Assembly: GCA_947039055.1 (NCBI GenBank) | Contig: CAMQYB010000143.1 | Location: 1-5,678 of the forward strand | Direction: 5' to 3' | Origin: an uncultured Deferribacteraceae bacterium | Lineage (GTDB): Bacteria > Chrysiogenota > Deferribacteres > Deferribacterales > Mucispirillaceae | DNA length: 5,678 nucleotides | In this document: one piece after another, positions 5,590 to 5,678 of the stretch | How positions within the stretch are numbered: position 1 is the first letter of the stretch | Layout of the letters: each line of letters starts with the position of its first letter | Notes under the pieces: model-generated | The model's input: the letters and a program-made list of their open reading frames with translations, nothing else | Database searches by the model: none | What the model was told of the DNA's origin: nothing | Made by a program: the position numbers and the translations under genes

Positions 5590-5678
5590 TTAGTTACGTG
5601 AATTAAGTGACTAGGTTAGTTAAGTTAGTTATGTGAATGAAGTGACGAGGTTAGTTAAGTTAGTTACGTGAATTAAGT
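5590..5678. repeat. Tandem array of a 35-bp unit, running off the window
   Basis: Copy 1 is 5590-5624, copy 2 is 5625-5659, and copy 3 begins at 5660 and is cut after 19 bases. Copies 1 and 2 differ at only three positions (unit positions 8, 14 and 23); the visible part of copy 3 is identical to copy 1. Units abut with no spacer, so it is not a CRISPR array. Each unit has stops in all six frames and a period not divisible by three, so it is non-coding. Inside each unit the half-motif GTTAGTTA recurs, and copy 1 and copy 3 hold the mirror-symmetric GTGAATTAAGT(G). The array lies just after the gmk-rpoZ terminator. Its full length cannot be seen. Confidence 0.92.

Noticed and set aside
5552..5678. 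CRISPR array
   Set aside because: The 35-bp units abut directly with no unique spacers between them.
5552..5678. Replication origin with iterons or DnaA boxes
   Set aside because: No TTATCCACA-like DnaA boxes are visible and no replication gene is near; the array alone is not enough.

Overview
This is a low-GC (about 30%) bacterial segment with six complete protein genes, one gene cut by the left edge, and a non-coding right end built of tandem repeats. Sugar-nucleotide genes for surface polysaccharide (rmlD/rfbD-type, galE-type, a GT2 glycosyltransferase) sit beside conserved housekeeping genes (queE, gmk, rpoZ). That suggests a Gram-negative-type bacterium. The wording of the omega subunit (a start reading MPLLDIEKVI, then SRFKLVHLAGLRAKEL) recalls Deferribacterota or deep delta-proteobacteria-like lineages, but this is an impression from memory and not a placement.

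Layout, left to right. Positions 1-502 (+) hold the C-terminal part of a protein resembling the DUF3298 family. After a short AT-rich gap with a candidate promoter comes an rmlD-type dTDP-4-dehydrorhamnose reductase (706-1566, +). A GT2 glycosyltransferase of the 'SDxDDIW' type (1636-2547, -) converges on it and diverges from galE (2656-3636, +). The glycosyltransferase is clearly more AT-rich than the genes on either side. Next are queE (3743-4450, +), the radical-SAM enzyme of 7-deazaguanine synthesis, and a tight gmk-rpoZ pair (4523-5146 and 5151-5396, +) with its own candidate promoter. A long hairpin followed by seven T closes that operon at about 5430-5497.

The last 130 bases are the least ordinary part. 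A 35-bp unit occurs head to tail as two full copies and a third running off the window, preceded by a decayed copy. It has stops in all six frames and is fronted by a good promoter-like sequence.

Together, RmlD would finish dTDP-L-rhamnose, GalE would supply UDP-galactose or UDP-GalNAc, and the GT2 enzyme could use such a donor in building a surface glycan; the link to this particular acceptor or donor is inferred from position only. gmk-rpoZ is a known neighbour pair and both products are ppGpp-linked in other bacteria. No new enzymatic system is evident here. The repeat array and its flanking promoter are the best candidates for something undescribed.
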